Source: Rhodocyclaceae bacterium (lineage in GTDB: Bacteria > Pseudomonadota > Gammaproteobacteria > Burkholderiales > Rhodocyclaceae). Taken from it: a stretch of 64,000 nt of DNA. Below are positions 42,790-52,037 of this stretch, one piece after another. Position numbers and translations under genes: made by a program. The DNA lies in NCBI GenBank assembly GCA_016791115.1, contig JAEUNL010000046.1:122506-186505 (forward strand), in the 5' to 3' direction. Below the pieces are notes generated by a model. The model did no database searches, was not told the origin of the DNA, and was given only the letters and a program-made list of their open reading frames with translations. Positions within the stretch are counted from its first letter, which is position 1. Every line of letters starts with the position of its first letter.

Positions 42790-43754
42790 TGCATTTGCGC
42801 CTCGTCATTCTCGCCGCGTGGATCGCATTGCTCGCGGGTGCTGCCGGCGCGTCGAACCGCCACGAGGCCGGCCGCGCGATCTACAACTATCGCTGCTACT
42901 TCTGCCACGGCTATTCCGGGGACGCGCGCACGCTGGCGTCGACCTACCTGACGCCGCCGCCACGCGACTTCACGCGCAGCGCACCCGAAGCGCTTGCGCG
43001 TGACACCATGCTGCGCGCGGTGACCGACGGCCGCGCCGGCAGCGCGATGAAAGGCTTCGCGGGCATCCTGAAGCCCGACGAGATCGCCGCGGTGGTGGAC
43101 TTCGTGCGCGAGGAGTTCATGCAGCGCAGGGCGCCCAACACGCGCTATCACACAGCCGAGAACGGCTGGCCGGATCATGACCGGCATCGCATCGCGTTCC
43201 CGTTCGCTCGCGGCGAAATCCCCCTCGACACGCCGTTCGAAAGGCTCTCGCCCGAACAGCAGAAAGGCAAACGCCTGTTCCTGTCGACCTGCGTCACCTG
43301 CCATGACCATGCCCGCACCGAGGACAGCGGCCCCGCCTGGGACGCGCGCCCGCTGTCCTACCCGCGCAACCTCTATGTACCCGGCGACAGCAGCAAACCG
43401 ATCGACGCCGTCACCGGCGCCAGCCCTTACCTGAAGCACGAGATCCCGCCCAGGCTTGCCGGCGCCACGCCGCTGGAACGCACGGGCGAGAAGCTGTTTC
43501 AGAAGAACTGTGCCTTCTGCCATGGCGCAGATGGCACCGGCAAGAACTGGATCGGCCAGTTCATGGAACCGCATCCGCGCAACCTGACCGACCCCGCCTT
43601 CATGTCGACGATGAATCGCAAACTGCTCGCGCAACGCATCCGCGACGGCCTGCCCGACACCTCGATGCCCGCTTGGGGCGGCGTCCTGAAACCGCAGGAC
43701 ATCGACGCAATCATCGCCTACATCGCGAAGACCATGCACCCGTTGCCGCGCTGA
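42789..43754 (+). CDS. Secreted triheme class I cytochrome c
   Basis: The ATG overlaps the stop of the diheme gene (TAATG). The 321-residue protein has a signal peptide (MHLRLVILAAWIALLAGAAG) and three CXXCH sites: CYFCHGYSGD, CVTCHDHA and CAFCHGADGTG. The first and third look like class I domains with Met ligands (GSAMKGFAG, DTSMPAWGG). The middle part (PRNLYVPGDSSKPIDAV) is unlike the others. With the diheme protein it forms a five-heme pair divergent from the main cytochrome block. Confidence 0.85.
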   Translation: MHLRLVILAAWIALLAGAAGASNRHEAGRAIYNYRCYFCHGYSGDARTLASTYLTPPPRDFTRSAPEALARDTMLRAVTDGRAGSAMKGFAGILKPDEIAAVVDFVREEFMQRRAPNTRYHTAENGWPDHDRHRIAFPFARGEIPLDTPFERLSPEQQKGKRLFLSTCVTCHDHARTEDSGPAWDARPLSYPRNLYVPGDSSKPIDAVTGASPYLKHEIPPRLAGATPLERTGEKLFQKNCAFCHGADGTGKNWIGQFMEPHPRNLTDPAFMSTMNRKLLAQRIRDGLPDTSMPAWGGVLKPQDIDAIIAYIAKTMHPLPR

Positions 43755-43783
43755 CGGCGCGGGCGCGCTGCGCCGCGGTGCGT

Positions 43784-43809
43784 CATAATGGCTCCCGATC
43801 GCAATCGGG
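43784..43809 (+). promoter_or_regulatory. Putative modA promoter with palindrome
   Basis: CATAAT at 43784-43789 is a good -10 candidate, and CCCGAT-CGCA-ATCGGG (43794-43809) is a perfect inverted repeat at the expected start site. It may be an operator; it does not match the ModE consensus as I know it. Confidence 0.4.
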
Positions 43810-43821
43810 AATCGCCGGGGA

Positions 43822-44589
43822 ATGGTTTTTCGCAAGTTCGTCTCGTCCGTGCTACTGCTCGCATGGCTGTTGCCGTGCGCCGCGCTTGCGCAGGTCAATG
43901 TCGCTGCCGCCTCCGACCTCAAGTTCGCCCTGCCCGAAGTCGCCACCGCATTCGAACGCCGCGGTGGCGAAAAACTGCAGATATCCTTCGGTTCGTCGGG
44001 TAATTTCCGCCGCCAGATTGCCGAAGGCGCACCCTTCGAGCTGTTTTTCTCCGCCGACGAAGCCTACGCCGACGCGCTGATTGCCGAAGGCCGCGCCCAG
44101 GCGCCCGGCCTGCTCTACGGCATCGGCCGCATCGTGCTGTTCCTGCCGAAAGGCTCGCCGCTGAAAGCGGATGCCGCGCTCAAGGACCTCGCCGCAGCCG
44201 CCACCGACGGCCGCCTCGCAAAGCTCGCCATCGCCAACCCCGAGCACGCCCCCTACGGCCGTGCCGCGCGCGAAGCCCTGCAGAAGGCCGGCGCCTACGC
44301 CGCCGTGCAGGACAAGCTGGTGCTGGGCGAAAACGTCGGCCAGGCGGCACGCTTCGCCACCAGCGGCGCGGCGCAGGCCGGCATCCTGCCGTTGGCAATG
44401 ATGCGGGCCCCGGAGATCGGCAGTCAGGGCAGCCACGTCGTGCTCGACGAAAGCCTGCACGCGCCGCTGAAACAAAAGGCCGTGCTGATCAAGGGCGCGG
44501 GCGACACCGCGCGGCGCTTCCTCGATTTCGTGCGCTCGCCGGCCGGCGCCGAGATCCTCGCGCGCTACGGCTTTGCGGTGCCGCGCTGA
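43822..44589 (+). CDS. modA: Molybdate ABC transporter substrate-binding protein ModA
   Basis: After a signal peptide (SVLLLAWLLPCAALAQ) the sequence has the ModA pattern: VNVAAASDLKFALPEVATAF, ISFGSSGNFRRQIAEGAPFELFFSADEAYAD, and LDFVRSPAGAEILARYGF. It binds molybdate in the periplasm. The supply of molybdenum is needed by NapA encoded about 20 kb away. It overlaps modB by one base (TGATG). Confidence 0.95.
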   Translation: MVFRKFVSSVLLLAWLLPCAALAQVNVAAASDLKFALPEVATAFERRGGEKLQISFGSSGNFRRQIAEGAPFELFFSADEAYADALIAEGRAQAPGLLYGIGRIVLFLPKGSPLKADAALKDLAAAATDGRLAKLAIANPEHAPYGRAAREALQKAGAYAAVQDKLVLGENVGQAARFATSGAAQAGILPLAMMRAPEIGSQGSHVVLDESLHAPLKQKAVLIKGAGDTARRFLDFVRSPAGAEILARYGFAVPR

Positions 44590-45257
44590 TGGACAGCGCC
44601 GCGCTGCTGCTGTCGCTCAAACTCGCCGGCGCCACCGCCCTGCTGCTGGTGCCGCTTGCGCTAATGCTCGTGCGCGCGCTGTCTCGGCGGCCGCTCGCGG
44701 CGCGCGGCCTGGTCGACATCCTCGTCGCGTTGCCGCTGGTACTGCCGCCGACGGTACTCGGTTTCTATCTGCTGACCGTGTTCGGCGGCCAATCGACGCT
44801 CGGCCAGTGGTATGCCGCGCTCACCGGCCGTCAGCTGGTGTTCACCTTCGACGGCCTGCTGCTCGCCTCGCTGATCGCCAACATCCCGTTCGCGGTGCAG
44901 CCGATCCAGCGCGCGTTCGCGGCGATCCCGCGCGAAGCCTGCGAGGCCGCCTGGTGCAGCGGGCTCTCGAACTGGCAGACGCTATTGAGAATCGAACTGC
45001 CGCTGGCGTGGCCGGGCATCCTCGCCGCGCTGGTGCTGACTTTCACGCACACCCTCGGCGAGTTCGGCGTGGTACTGATGGTCGGCGGCAACATCGCCGA
45101 CGAAACACGCACCATCTCGATCGCCATCTACGACAGCGTGCAAGCGTTCGACGACCGCGCCGCCCACGCCATGTCGGCCATCCTGGTGCTGCTCTCGGTG
45201 GCCGGCATCGCGCTGATCCACTGGGCGACGCAACACATCGGACGCAAGGATGCCTAA
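44589..45257 (+). CDS. modB: Molybdate ABC transporter permease ModB
   Basis: A 222-residue polytopic protein with the permease loop EAAWCSGLSNWQTLLRIELP and the C-terminal ModB pattern FTHTLGEFGVVLMVGGNIAD. It overlaps both modA (TGATG) and modC by a few bases, giving a tight modABC operon. Confidence 0.94.
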   Translation: MDSAALLLSLKLAGATALLLVPLALMLVRALSRRPLAARGLVDILVALPLVLPPTVLGFYLLTVFGGQSTLGQWYAALTGRQLVFTFDGLLLASLIANIPFAVQPIQRAFAAIPREACEAAWCSGLSNWQTLLRIELPLAWPGILAALVLTFTHTLGEFGVVLMVGGNIADETRTISIAIYDSVQAFDDRAAHAMSAILVLLSVAGIALIHWATQHIGRKDA

Positions 45258-46374
45258 GCCCGCCGGCGCGCTGGAACTCGTCGCCAGCCAGACGCAGCCG
45301 ATCGCGCTGCAGGCCGAACTCGCCTGCGCGCCGGGCGAACTGCTGGCCCTCGTCGGGCCTTCGGGCAGCGGCAAGTCCACGCTCCTGCGCTGCATCGCCG
45401 GCCTGCACAGCCCGCAACAGGGGCGCATCGCCTGCGGCGGCGTCACCTGGTACGACGCGCAACGCGGCATCAACCTGCCGCCGCAGGCGCGCCGCGTCGG
45501 CTTCGTGTTCCAGAACTACTCGCTGTTTCCGCACCTGAGCGCCGAAGGCAACGTCGTTTGTGCGCTCGGCCATCTGCCCGCCGCGCAACGCGCAGGCCGC
45601 GCGCGCGAACTGCTGGCGATGACGCATCTCAAGGGCCTCGAAACGCGCAAGCCGGCGCAACTGTCCGGCGGCCAGCAGCAGCGCGTCGCGCTCGCCCGCG
45701 CACTGGCACGCGACCCGGCGGTGCTGCTGCTCGACGAACCGTTTTCGGCGGTTGACCAGGTCACGCGCCGGCGCCTGCAGGTGGAACTCGCGCGCCTGCG
45801 CGGCGACGTGAAGATCCCGATCGTGCTGGTCACCCACGACCTCGACGAAGCGCGCATGCTGGCCGACCGCATGACCCTGCTCTCGCATGGCAGCACGCTG
45901 CAGAGCGGAACCCCCGACGACATCCTGACGCGGCCCTCCACCGCGCAGATCGCGCGGCTGGTGGAACTCAACAACGTGTTCGGCGGCACGCTGGAAAGCG
46001 TGAACGCCAATGGCGGCGGCATCCTCTGCTGGCGCTCGCACAAGTTCGAGATCGCGCGCGCCAACGGCTTCGCGCCCGGCACGCGCGTGTCATGGGTCGT
46101 GCCGCCCGAGGACGTGATCCTGCACCGGCGCGACCGCCCCTCGCTCGGCGAACGGGAAAACCCGGTCGGCGGCCGGGTGGACGACTGCCTGCACCTGGGC
46201 GATGCCACGCGCATCGTGCTCGCCCTCGAAGGCGACGCGCGCGCGCGCATCACCTTCAGCGTGCCCACCCATGTCGTGCGCCGCAACGGCGTGGCAACGG
46301 GCGAACAGGTGCGCGTCTCGCTGCTCGCCAGCGGCATCCACCTGATGCCGGCCGAGGCCGAAAAGCCAGGCTGA
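45250..46374 (+). CDS. modC: Molybdate ABC transporter ATP-binding protein ModC
   Basis: The ATPase has Walker A (GPSGSGKSTLLRC), signature LSGGQQQRVALARAL and Walker B (VLLLDEPFSAVD). The C-terminal domain (VNANGGGILCWRSHKFEI, then FSVPTHVVRRNGVATGEQ) is the molybdate-binding type fold of ModC. A second copy of its extreme C-terminal segment occurs 420 bases downstream as a remnant. Confidence 0.94.
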   Translation: MPKPAGALELVASQTQPIALQAELACAPGELLALVGPSGSGKSTLLRCIAGLHSPQQGRIACGGVTWYDAQRGINLPPQARRVGFVFQNYSLFPHLSAEGNVVCALGHLPAAQRAGRARELLAMTHLKGLETRKPAQLSGGQQQRVALARALARDPAVLLLDEPFSAVDQVTRRRLQVELARLRGDVKIPIVLVTHDLDEARMLADRMTLLSHGSTLQSGTPDDILTRPSTAQIARLVELNNVFGGTLESVNANGGGILCWRSHKFEIARANGFAPGTRVSWVVPPEDVILHRRDRPSLGERENPVGGRVDDCLHLGDATRIVLALEGDARARITFSVPTHVVRRNGVATGEQVRVSLLASGIHLMPAEAEKPG

Positions 46375-46386
46375 CGAAATCATCCC

Positions 46387-46419
46387 GCCCTGGAAGGCGC
46401 ATGGATTGGCGCACTCAGG
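46387..46419. repeat. Dispersed REP-like element, copy 1
   Basis: The 33-base segment beginning GCCCTGGAAGGCGC matches the reverse complement of 63030-63062 at 28 of 33 positions. It is in the noncoding stretch after modC. It is probably a REP-like element of this genome. Confidence 0.45.
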
Positions 46420-46785
46420 GCAGGCAAGCGCAGGATCGAGACGGGAAGCGGGTTGCGGGCAAGGCATACCTGTGAAGACCGTTGCATGCGGGCTAAAGCT
46501 CGGTTGCCCCTACCGCAAAGCGCCCAAGTCAGCCGGTTTCCTGCAAAGCGGGCACGACCGTATTCCCGCTCCCGATCGACCATCTGGGCGTCCGGAAACG
46601 TCCAGGCGATCATCCACGCATTCGTGGTCGCACCAGCTCGGCGCGAACCGATCTGCGCAACGGCAGGCTGCCGCAGGAGGCGTGCGCCAATGGCGCGGAA
46701 TCAATCTTCTCGCAGACAACCTTGTCTTTTGTGCATTGACCGCTCAAAAAACAAGGGTGATATTTGAACGACAATTGCCGACGGC

Positions 46786-46878
46786 AGCGTCGGTGCGCCC
46801 GCCCACCTCATGCGCCGCAACGGCGTCGCGGTGGGCGAAACCCTGCGGATCTCCCTACTCGCCGCCGGCATCCGGCGG
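46786..46878 (+). pseudogene. Remnant of a modC 3' end
   Basis: The frame at 46801-46878 reads AHLMRRNGVAVGETLRISLL then AAGIRR, which mirrors the end of modC (THVVRRNGVATGEQVRVSLL then ASGIHL). No start, Walker motifs or stop in place are left, so it is a decayed fragment of a second ModC-like gene or a partial duplication. The 526 bases between modC and this fragment's neighbour hold nothing else convincing except the REP-like copy at 46387. Confidence 0.7.
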
Positions 46879-46900
46879 AATCGTGCACCGTACACTTGGT

Positions 46901-47212
46901 TTAGGAGTCGCGCTGAAAACCTACGGACACCCAGATGAATATGGCTCGCCCGTAGATTAGGAAGATCCCAGCAACCGCCGTGGCAACAAAACCTGTCGCA
47001 ACCGTGTCGCCAATGCTCTGACCGTCCAGATGCCGAAATCCTGCTACCAAAGCGCCAACCGCAATTGCTGCTACTAATGTAAGCCGCCGCCAACCCAGAT
47101 GCTGCTCAGATAAAAACCGCCGTACAAGATCCGTTACCAAGAGAATTCCCAGAACAATCACAAAAAACGCATTCAGCAGTTCCAACGCGCCGCCCCTACC
47201 GCCGGCATTCAT
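46901..47212 (-). CDS. Small membrane protein of unknown function
   Basis: A 103-residue protein with three hydrophobic segments (LLNAFFVIVLGILLVTDLV, LTLVAAIAVGALVAGF, ATGFVATAVAGIFLIYG). I recognise no family. It lies at the edge of a stretch that looks lower in GC than the neighbours and contains broken gene fragments, so it may have arrived by transfer. The start ATG is at 47212. Confidence 0.5.
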   Translation of the reverse strand: MNAGGRGGALELLNAFFVIVLGILLVTDLVRRFLSEQHLGWRRLTLVAAIAVGALVAGFRHLDGQSIGDTVATGFVATAVAGIFLIYGRAIFIWVSVGFQRDS

Positions 47213-47818
47213 CGCGTAATGAAAAAGCGATCCGGGCTCGCCCGGTGAAAAAAGAACAGGAAGGCCATCGTCATCCGGGAATAGTCGGGTGGGTCAGCCG
47301 GCGCCATGAAGTGTGCGGACTACTTCATCTCGCTTTCGTGCCTTAGCGTCGGCGCACTTGGCGTATGCAGCGCCGTCGCATTGATCTTCGCCGATGACGC
47401 CAATCACGTGCTTTGCCGTCAAAAAAAAGCTTCTCGCAGTTCGCTCCAAGTCCAGCATTCCACGTTTGAAAGTCTCTCTGAGCCTTTTCCCAATCGCTTT
47501 GTGACGTTTCTGTTACCAGGAAAGCAATGTCGTGGTGAGTAGAAGCGAAACAATCGCTCCCACCGTTAGGCGGCGCTTGAAAGAAGAGAAGACAAAGTCG
47601 TACATGCCGAAATTCTGCCCGGAAGCAGAAGTCCTTCATTGACCTTATAGGGGTACGCGCCCGCCCCGGGCAATAGCGGAAACCCTGAGGCAAGCATCAA
47701 TCTGCGCCGCAAGCCCATGAATAGGCAGTCTGTAGGAACCATGCGCACAGTTGAGCCAGCCCGCGGCCTGCAGGCCTAGCCGGTCCGAGAAAGCCGCCCC
47801 ATGCGGCCTCCAGCCCGG
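47213..47818. other. Degenerate intergenic stretch with gene fragments
   Basis: About 600 bases hold no intact gene I trust. A plus-strand frame from 47306 begins MKCADYFISLSCLSVGALGV with good codon bias for about 35 codons and then loses it. A minus-strand frame at about 47603-47512 reads MYDFVFSSFKRRLTVGAIV and stops after 30 codons, and another at 47343-47693 has a plausible helical tail. They look like remnants or frame-shifted short genes. A small GC stem at 47232-47245 lies at the left side. Confidence 0.4.
47232..47245 (-). terminator. Short GC-rich hairpin with T-run
   Basis: CCGGG-CTCG-CCCGG is a perfect 5-base stem; on the minus strand it is followed by ATCGCTTTTT. It could end transcripts coming from the degenerate stretch to its right. 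Confidence 0.4.
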
Positions 47819-49288
47819 TCAGTTTTCGACTTCGGTTGCCGGCAACTCGACGACGCTCAATCCCGCCGGCATTTGTTCAAACTGCTTGACGAGTATGCGG
47901 TAGATATCAAGATCGAAGCGCGCTTCGATGCGCGCGCCGGCAATTTCATGCAGGTCGGGTTCGGTCTTCGCGCTGCCAAGGTGGCACCAGGAATCGAAGA
48001 CGTGGAATTCGGTGCGGTCGCGCTCGTCGTCGTGCTCGCGCAAGGCGATGCGGCCGGGATAGGGCCAGCGCTTCAGGCGCAGCGCGGCGAGCGCGCCGGC
48101 CAGCCGAAGGTCATGCGACTCGATGCTCTCGCGGCCGCAGCACACGCCCTCGCAGCGCTTCAACTGCACGCCGAAGCAAGCACCACCCTTGCCCCCTTTG
48201 CCACTTTCTAGGCCCAGGCGCTTGAGGCAAAGCTTGTAGGCAGTCGCCAGTTCGCGCAGCATGTGCTGGGCGTCGCGGCGGGTCTTGAACGGGCCATGCA
48301 GATCGGGCAGCGCGTCGATGCCGGCCTCGGCGAAGGGCACGAGTTCAAGAGCCAGCCTGGGCGATTCGGGCGTGAGCCGCCAGGCACACAGCTCGCCCTG
48401 GGCACGCAGCATGCGGTTGTGCAGCGGGCGCAGCGTCTTGATGAGTTGCGCCTCGGTCAGCAGGGCGCCGAACTCGCCGGCGGTTTCAATGCACTCGATA
48501 CGCCGCACCGACTGCGCCAACTCCATCTGCCGGCCCGCACGGTGGTCGGAACTGAAGTGCGACAGCACGCGGGTGCGGATGTTGATGCTCTTGCCAATGT
48601 AGATCGGCACCTCGGCGCCGGCCGAGGCGGCTTCGCGCGCCTGCGCGTTGTCCGACGCGGCGCCGTAGAAAAGGTAGACGCCCGGCGCATCGGGCAGGCC
48701 GTCGAGCACGTCGGCGGGCACGCCGGGCGGCACGCTCGAGGGTTTCATGGCGCGAGCGACGGCCTGCGCGATGACATCGGCCGCGTGCGTGCGCTCAACG
48801 AGCTGAACGAAATCCCACAGCACCTGCGCATCGCCGAGCGCGCGGTGGCGCGCGCTGCACTGCAGGTCGTGGCGCGCAATCAGCGCGTCGAGGCCGTGGC
48901 GGTGGTGCTGCGGATAGAGCGCACGCGACAGCTTGACGGTGCATAGCACGCGCGCCGACCAGTTCTCGCCGAGACGCTTGAATTCGTTTTTCAGGAAGCC
49001 GAAGTCGAAGCGCGCGTTGTGCGCGACGAACAGGCAGCCTTCGAGGCGTTCGCGCACTTCGCCGGCGATGCGGCTGAAGGTCGGCGCGCCGCGCACCATG
49101 TCGTCGCTGATGCCGGTGAAACTCTGGATCAGCGGTGGAATCGGCACCTCGGGATCGACCAGTTGCGACCATTCGTAGTCGAGCCTGCCGTCGCTGACCT
49201 TGACGATCGCGATCTCGGTGATGCGGTCGACCGCCGGGTTGGCACCGGTGGTTTCGAGGTCGACGAAGGCGATGGCGGGGGCGAGCAT
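47819..49288 (-). CDS. Fusion of DNA polymerase III epsilon-type exonuclease and GIY-YIG (Cho/UvrC-like) nuclease
   Basis: Starting at the ATG at 49288 (MLAPAIAFVDLETTGANPAV), residues 1 to about 175 are a DEDD exonuclease: the acidic motif FVDLETTG, the middle motif FVAHNARFDFGFL and the HRALGDAQ end. Residues about 210-300 are a GIY-YIG nuclease domain (LPDAPGVYLFYG, VPIYIGKSINIRTRVLSHF), followed by a UvrC/Cho-type region with a Cys cluster (CFGVQLKRCEGVCCGRE). Such fusions are seen in other proteobacteria and are thought to act in DNA repair. The TTG start at 49333 is rejected. Confidence 0.88.
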   Translation of the reverse strand: MLAPAIAFVDLETTGANPAVDRITEIAIVKVSDGRLDYEWSQLVDPEVPIPPLIQSFTGISDDMVRGAPTFSRIAGEVRERLEGCLFVAHNARFDFGFLKNEFKRLGENWSARVLCTVKLSRALYPQHHRHGLDALIARHDLQCSARHRALGDAQVLWDFVQLVERTHAADVIAQAVARAMKPSSVPPGVPADVLDGLPDAPGVYLFYGAASDNAQAREAASAGAEVPIYIGKSINIRTRVLSHFSSDHRAGRQMELAQSVRRIECIETAGEFGALLTEAQLIKTLRPLHNRMLRAQGELCAWRLTPESPRLALELVPFAEAGIDALPDLHGPFKTRRDAQHMLRELATAYKLCLKRLGLESGKGGKGGACFGVQLKRCEGVCCGRESIESHDLRLAGALAALRLKRWPYPGRIALREHDDERDRTEFHVFDSWCHLGSAKTEPDLHEIAGARIEARFDLDIYRILVKQFEQMPAGLSVVELPATEVEN

Positions 49289-49348
49289 GTCTGCTGAAAG
49301 TGCACAGGGCGGCACATGGCCGCCCTGTCGCAACGGTCGATCCGGCGA

Positions 49349-49537
49349 TCAGACCTGGGTCTGGTACGGGTAGGGCTTCTGCGGGACCTTCGATTCGGCG
49401 TTGTTGCGCTGGGTTTCCTGATCCTGCGGCTTGTCCCACCACAGGGCACGGCCCTTCTTCTGCTCCTCGATCTCTTCGGGGTGCTTTTCCATCCACTCGC
49501 GCATGAACTTGGTGTGCTCGGATTCGTACATGGCCAT
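49349..49537 (-). CDS. Small DUF3460-type protein
   Basis: The 62-residue protein reads MAMYESEHTKFMREWMEKHP at the start, then a Glu/Lys-rich stretch with LWWDKP. It matches the DUF3460 family of betaproteobacteria, function unknown. GGGAG lies eight bases before the ATG at 49537. No membrane segment. Confidence 0.75.
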   Translation of the reverse strand: MAMYESEHTKFMREWMEKHPEEIEEQKKGRALWWDKPQDQETQRNNAESKVPQKPYPYQTQV

Positions 49538-49615
49538 TGCGTGTGCTCCCGGTGCAGGTTGGTTGGCGGTATCGGCCGACATTTTACCCGCTCGAGCGCC
49601 AACGGTACGTGCGGC

Positions 49616-51925
49616 TTACATCGCCTCGCAGGTTTCGAGTTCCTCGTCCGTGGCCGGTGCGTTTGCCAGCGGCAGGGTGAAATGGAGGCTCGCGCCGCCG
49701 TATGCGTTGTTCTCGGCCCAGATGCGCCCGCCGTGCGCAGCGACGATCTCGCGACAGATCGCCAGCCCCAGCCCGGTGCCGCCGGCGCCGCTGTGGGTGC
49801 GGCTGCTCTGCACGAATTTGGCGAAGATGGATTCAAGCTCGTCTGGCGGGATGCCGACGCCCGAATCGCGCACCGTGATCTGCAGCATGGCACCCTCGAC
49901 GACGCGGCCGACGATGACGATTTCGCCTGGCGACGAGCTAAAGCGCAATGCGTTGTTCAGCAGGTTGCGCAGCACCTGGCCGATGCGCAGGCCGTCGATG
50001 TTCACGCGTGCCCCGCACTCCGCGAGCTCGCTGCGCAGCGCCAGCCTCTTGCGACTGGCCTGCGGCTCGATCTCCTCCAGCACCTCCTCGATCAGCGGGG
50101 CGATGCGTCGCGGCCCGGGCATGATAGTCAGCCCCGTTGCCTCCATGCGTGACAGGTCGAGCAGGTCGTCGAGCAGGCGCATCAACCGCTGGGCGGCCGA
50201 ATCGATGTTGGCGAAGTAGCGCTCGACCGGCGCCTTGCTTTCGCCATCCGCCTGCCGGTTGCGGCCCAGCGAGGCGAAACTGAGGATGGCATGCATCGGT
50301 GTGCGCAGCTCGTGCGACATGTTCGCCAGGAAATCGGTCTTGGCCCGGTTGGCCGACTCCGCGGCCACCTTGGCTGCGACCAGATCGGCAGTGCGTTCGA
50401 GCACCATGGTCTGCAGCGAATCGCGATGCTGGCGCAATTCTTCGTCGATGCGCCTGCGCTCGGAGATGTCGCGCACCACGGCGACGAATCGCCGCTCGCC
50501 ACTGCTGTTCGCCAGCGACAGCGAAAGCTCGATCGGAAATTCGCTGCCATCACTGCGCATGGCCGACAGCTCTCGCGCCACGCCTGGCACGCTGAGGTGC
50601 CCGTTCGCCAAAGCCTGTTCCATGCGACCATGGTGCGCCGCGCGATAGACGGCCGGCATCAGACCATCCACGTTGCTGCCTATCAGCGCATCCTGCGATT
50701 TGCCGAACATGGCGGCTGCCGCCGGATTGCAGCTTTCGATCATGCCTTTGCCATCAGCAACGATCACCGCATCGTGGATCGATTCGAAGAGCGCCCGCAG
50801 TCGCGCCTCGCGCTCCGCGAGTTTGGATGTCATCCCGCCCGCCAGACGCAACGCTTTACTGCGCGTGTGTGCGGAAGCGCGCAATCCCTGGAATAAAAGC
50901 AACCCGACCACGAAACAGAAAGCCGCGAGACCCCATGCCCATGCCCGGTCGACCGTGGCTTCGAAAACCTCGGTCGAGGCCAGATGCAGTCGCCAGCGGT
51001 GGCCGTAGAGTTCAAGATCGACCACTTGTTCGAACATCGGAGGCGCCGCCCGGCCATGCGAAATGCCGAGCGTGCGTCCGCTTGCGTCGCTGTCGAACAT
51101 CAGGTCGTCCGCGCTCGCCCCGTCACCGTCGTAGATCTCGAGATCTACGTCTTCACGGCGTTCACCGAATATGCCGTGCATGAGGTCGTTCATGCGGAAG
51201 GGTGCATATACGTAACCCGTGAGAGCCTCCCGCCTTCGCGCCACGTCTTGCGGCGATTCAAGGTAGCGATAAAGCGGCAGATAGATCAGGAAGCCGGCCT
51301 GCGGTGCCTCGTTGGTTTCCTGCACGAGCTTGACCTTGCGCGTCAGGGCTGGCTCGCCGGTGTCGCGCGCGCGTTCCATGGCGGCGCGGCGCGTCGGCTC
51401 GGAGAACATGTCGTAGCCGAAAGCGCGCCGGTTGCGCCAGTCGAACGGCTCGAGCCAGATGATCGAGGTGTATTCCGCACGGTCGCCTGCGGGCCTCACA
51501 CCGTAATCGGAAAACCCCGCCGCGCGCATGTTCTCCTGATGCTCATGCAGCGCGGTTGCGGGAATGTAGCGCGCAAACCCCATGCCCTGAATGCCGGGGA
51601 ACTTGTTTTGAACTTCGAGCCCGGCGACAAAGCGCTGCCAGTCATTGCGGTCGGCAAGCGGGGCGGTGCGCAGAAAAGTCGTGCCCGCCTGCAGCAACGA
51701 TTCGTAGGTCGCCAGGCGCTCGCGCACGGCGCCGGACACTTCCTTGGCGCGGAAGGAGAAGCGCAAACGGGCCTCCTCCTCGGCAATGTCGCGCTGATGC
51801 AAGAACACCACCAGGCTGAACAGCATCGAGACCAGCAGGGCGACCCATGGCAGCCATCCCCAGACGAGCGTGGCCAGAGACGACGAATCGTCCTGCGCCG
51901 CGATCGCTTCAGAGGGGGCCGTCAT
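49616..51925 (-). CDS. CHASE-PAS sensor histidine kinase
   Basis: The 769-residue protein has a membrane helix at about 20-42, a periplasmic CHASE domain (FVAGLEVQNKFPGIQGMGFA, TSIIWLEPFDWRNRRAFGYD), a second helix at about 330-352, a PAS domain (ALFESIHDAVIVADGKG), a second part RRFVAVVRDISERRR, a HisKA domain with the His in ANMSHELRTPMHAIL, and an ATPase domain (VRDSGVGIPPDEL, GGTGLGLAICREI). It probably senses a small ligand outside the membrane. No response regulator gene is adjacent. Confidence 0.9.
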   Translation of the reverse strand: MTAPSEAIAAQDDSSSLATLVWGWLPWVALLVSMLFSLVVFLHQRDIAEEEARLRFSFRAKEVSGAVRERLATYESLLQAGTTFLRTAPLADRNDWQRFVAGLEVQNKFPGIQGMGFARYIPATALHEHQENMRAAGFSDYGVRPAGDRAEYTSIIWLEPFDWRNRRAFGYDMFSEPTRRAAMERARDTGEPALTRKVKLVQETNEAPQAGFLIYLPLYRYLESPQDVARRREALTGYVYAPFRMNDLMHGIFGERREDVDLEIYDGDGASADDLMFDSDASGRTLGISHGRAAPPMFEQVVDLELYGHRWRLHLASTEVFEATVDRAWAWGLAAFCFVVGLLLFQGLRASAHTRSKALRLAGGMTSKLAEREARLRALFESIHDAVIVADGKGMIESCNPAAAAMFGKSQDALIGSNVDGLMPAVYRAAHHGRMEQALANGHLSVPGVARELSAMRSDGSEFPIELSLSLANSSGERRFVAVVRDISERRRIDEELRQHRDSLQTMVLERTADLVAAKVAAESANRAKTDFLANMSHELRTPMHAILSFASLGRNRQADGESKAPVERYFANIDSAAQRLMRLLDDLLDLSRMEATGLTIMPGPRRIAPLIEEVLEEIEPQASRKRLALRSELAECGARVNIDGLRIGQVLRNLLNNALRFSSSPGEIVIVGRVVEGAMLQITVRDSGVGIPPDELESIFAKFVQSSRTHSGAGGTGLGLAICREIVAAHGGRIWAENNAYGGASLHFTLPLANAPATDEELETCEAM

Positions 51926-52037
51926 GCTGATTGTCGATGTCGAACCGGGCGTTTGCCGCCCACTTGGTTCGCTGGACTACGGCAACTCCCGAGAATACTT
52001 GAGATTCCAAGCAAACCCGCACGGCCGGAAGGGGAGC

